Below are positions 7,137-8,390 of a DNA stretch of 8,390 nucleotides, piece by piece. Each line of letters opens with the position of its first letter. Within the stretch, counting starts at the first letter, position 1. The stretch covers positions 1 through 8,390 of the forward strand of contig PKXI01000408.1 in assembly GCA_003133425.1 (NCBI GenBank). Reading direction: 5' to 3'. A model generated the notes under the pieces. It worked only from the letters and a program-made list of their open reading frames with translations, did not search any database and had not been told where the DNA came from. This DNA is from Acidobacteriaceae bacterium (GTDB taxonomy: Bacteria > Acidobacteriota > Terriglobia > Terriglobales > Acidobacteriaceae). Both the position numbers and the translations under genes were made by a program.

Positions 7137-7350
7137 TCCGAAGTCTGGCTGGGCGATAAACGGGCCGGGCGATTGGACTATGCGACAAAAGGGGCATGTG
7201 TTGATGGTATCTTATCCAGCCATGAAAGCAGCAGTGGCGGGACGGGTTCTCTCGACCGTGGGAGTAAGCTACCGTCCAATGAATAGGATGGGGGGCTAAA
7301 TCTTAAACAGGACCCTTGGGAGAGCACACAGTGGGAGTTTTCTTTACATG

Positions 7351-7373
7351 AACGAAAATAGATTTCGTTTTTT
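7351..7373 (+). terminator. AT-rich hairpin with T-run (possible plus-strand intrinsic terminator)
   Basis: AACGAAA (7351-7357) pairs with TTTCGTT (7363-7369) around a 5-base loop, followed by four more T. As a terminator it would act on plus-strand transcription, but no credible plus-strand gene precedes it. It ends only a few bases from the stop of the minus-strand gene at 7381. In that direction no T-run follows the stem, so it is a poor terminator for that gene. It may block read-through entering antisense. Confidence 0.4.
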
Positions 7374-7380
7374 ATTCGCC

Positions 7381-7653
7381 TTAATCTCCAAGCGCCGGGT
7401 GAGACGCGCAGACGATGCCGAATCTGCCGTCGGGAAACTCCTCAAGCGACAACTCACAATAGTGCAGGCCAACGCGAACACGGATATCTTGCAGAATCCG
7501 CAGCTCTGACTCCGCTAACCCACGGTGCGGGATCATCCAAACCGGCTCTTTACAGAATTGGACATCAACATCATCGATGGGATCAAACGGGCGCTTGGGT
7601 GGTTGAACCTCGTCATCGCGCTTCTGGTGATAGCCGAGCACATAAACCTTCAT
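7381..7653 (-). CDS. Small hypothetical protein, 90 residues
   Basis: I do not recognise this family. The frame gives an ordered, charged soluble protein: MKVYVLGYHQKRDDEVQPPK at the start, then an acidic patch (PFDPIDDVDVQF), CKEPVWMIPHRGLAESELRI in the middle, and ELSLEEFPDGRFGIVCASHP near the end. Codon use is mixed and plausible for a real gene, and no signal peptide or membrane segment is seen. ATG 7653 is preferred; an in-frame GTG at 7671 would add six residues, and neither has a strong ribosome binding site. It sits alone on the minus strand between the decayed IS (ending 7136) and the small repeat element whose left end is 61 bases upstream. It could be a host gene, or cargo picked up between elements. 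It could also be a fragment of a longer gene; the upstream frame stays open back to a stop near 7748 but offers no better start. Confidence 0.5.
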   Translation of the reverse strand: MKVYVLGYHQKRDDEVQPPKRPFDPIDDVDVQFCKEPVWMIPHRGLAESELRILQDIRVRVGLHYCELSLEEFPDGRFGIVCASHPALGD

Positions 7654-7713
7654 GCGCGGATTGTATCGCACCCGAGAATTTCTTCGTCCAGGATGCCCCG
7701 CAATCGCGTTTAC

Positions 7714-7861
7714 AGCTGTCCTTCGCCAAAATGCCTTCGGTCTTTATTTTCATAGCTTTCCAGATTGCACGAGTCGGCGGATCCGAGCGGCTCTTAACCG
7801 TTAAGAAATGAGGGACTCTATTCAATTCCTCGGCCGGAAGGAGTTTTGGCGAGGGACAGGT
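7714..7861. mobile_element. 148-bp MITE-like element with inverted ends related to the decayed IS
   Basis: The left end reads AGCTGTCCTTCGCCAAAATG (7714-7733) and continues CCTTCGG. The right end on the minus strand reads ACCTGTCCCTCGCCAAAACT (7861-7842) and continues CCTTCCGG. These are inverted repeats of about 26 bases with a few mismatches. The interior has no coding frame of note. It contains ACCGTTAAGAA (7797-7807), also found inside the right end of the IS at 7084-7094, within a small inverted repeat CTTAAC-C-GTTAAG (7793-7805). This suggests a non-autonomous derivative mobilised by the same transposase family. No clear target duplication is visible. Alternative: two independent solo ends. 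Confidence 0.55.
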
Positions 7862-8390
7862 TTCTCTTCGCCAAGGTCAAGGCGCAAATGTAAGTGGGAC
7901 CTGCGCCTAATCGTGCATAGCTCTCATGAGGGCATTGGCGCCTACGGTGCTCGGTAATCGGTTTCTGAATACTGCCGCTCACGTGTAGTTGCCGGAGAAA
8001 AATTGACGGCCATGCCCGGAAATGTCACGTCTATCGAGTTGATGTATCTGAGCGCATTGAGTATTTACAAGACATGAATTTGTTCCATTATATCCTTTGG
8101 CATACGTTGCCGACCTGTTCAAGCTTATTTCCCTTTGGCAGTCGCTGCTCTTGGCGCGGGGGGTACGGGGAACAGCTCTGCGGTCAGCGCCGCGGCAGCT
8201 TAAACAGATGTTGACGATCGCCTAGATCATAGCCCATCGCCGTGGAATTGCGGCGTTAAGAAAAGAGCGTGTCAGGGTACCGAAGATGCCGTATCCACCA
8301 GGTACATGCCCTACGACGTGAAGCGCCGACTTTCCTCAGTGGGGATGTCCGTCGAATGGTCCAAAATGTAATCGTTCTTGACCAGCGGCG
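7862..8390. other. 529 bases without a recognisable gene
   Basis: No reading frame of useful length is present on either strand, and no protein motif, RNA gene or repeat copy is recognisable. A weak 5-bp hairpin, CGCCG/CGGCG (8238-8255), has no T-run. The stretch is visibly less GC-rich in places than the glucan genes (for example around 8050-8100). It may be an eroded gene remnant or an intergenic region leading to a gene beyond the window. Confidence 0.6.

Noticed and set aside
6970..7299. Plus-strand open frame of 109 codons
   Set aside because: It runs antisense to the transposase start and through the right IS terminal repeat; its FWRGTG peptide is just the translated repeat.
5965..7861. 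Possible CRISPR array from repeated short motifs
   Set aside because: Copies occur in both orientations at irregular distances with no uniform spacers and no cas genes; transposon ends explain them.
8238..8255. Hairpin CGCCG/CGGCG in the right-hand gene-free stretch
   Set aside because: Only a 5-bp stem, no T-run and no adjacent gene; expected by chance.

Overview
The window most likely comes from an Acidobacteriota chromosome. This is an inference from the GC-rich coding style, the combination of GlgE-pathway genes, and a degraded integrase-type transposase of a kind that is abundant in that phylum. No 16S or other taxonomic marker is present.

Left two-thirds (230-5890): three plus-strand genes form an alpha-glucan (glycogen-like polymer) module. 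The first is a GT4 glycosyltransferase of the GlgM/actinobacterial GlgA type, which starts at TTG. The second is GlgE, the alpha-1,4-glucan:maltose-1-phosphate maltosyltransferase, with all key catalytic residues visible. The third is a stand-alone maltokinase. GlgM and maltokinase are the two known sources of maltose-1-phosphate, and GlgE polymerises it, so both supply routes sit beside the polymerase. Trehalose synthase (TreS) and the branching enzyme (GlgB), frequent partners, are not in the window. The maltokinase is much longer than usual because of a Pro/Ala/Thr-rich insertion of about 130 residues plus two shorter ones.

Right third (5891-8390): mostly non-coding and mobile-element derived. 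A decayed insertion sequence (6031-7136) has about 27-bp terminal inverted repeats and a minus-strand transposase pseudogene broken by three single-base deletions and a lost C-terminus. A small minus-strand hypothetical gene (7381-7653) lies between it and a 148-bp element (7714-7861). That small element has related inverted ends and shares a subterminal 11-mer with the large one, so it looks like a non-autonomous (MITE-like) relative. No gene is recognisable in 7862-8390.

The same terminal repeat (core TTTTGGCGAGGnACAGGT) also occupies bases 1-21, so copies of one repeat family bracket the glucan module. I see no CRISPR array, tRNA, rRNA, defence system or other clearly new multi-gene system. 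The points most worth checking are the repeat/MITE family and the insertion-laden maltokinase.
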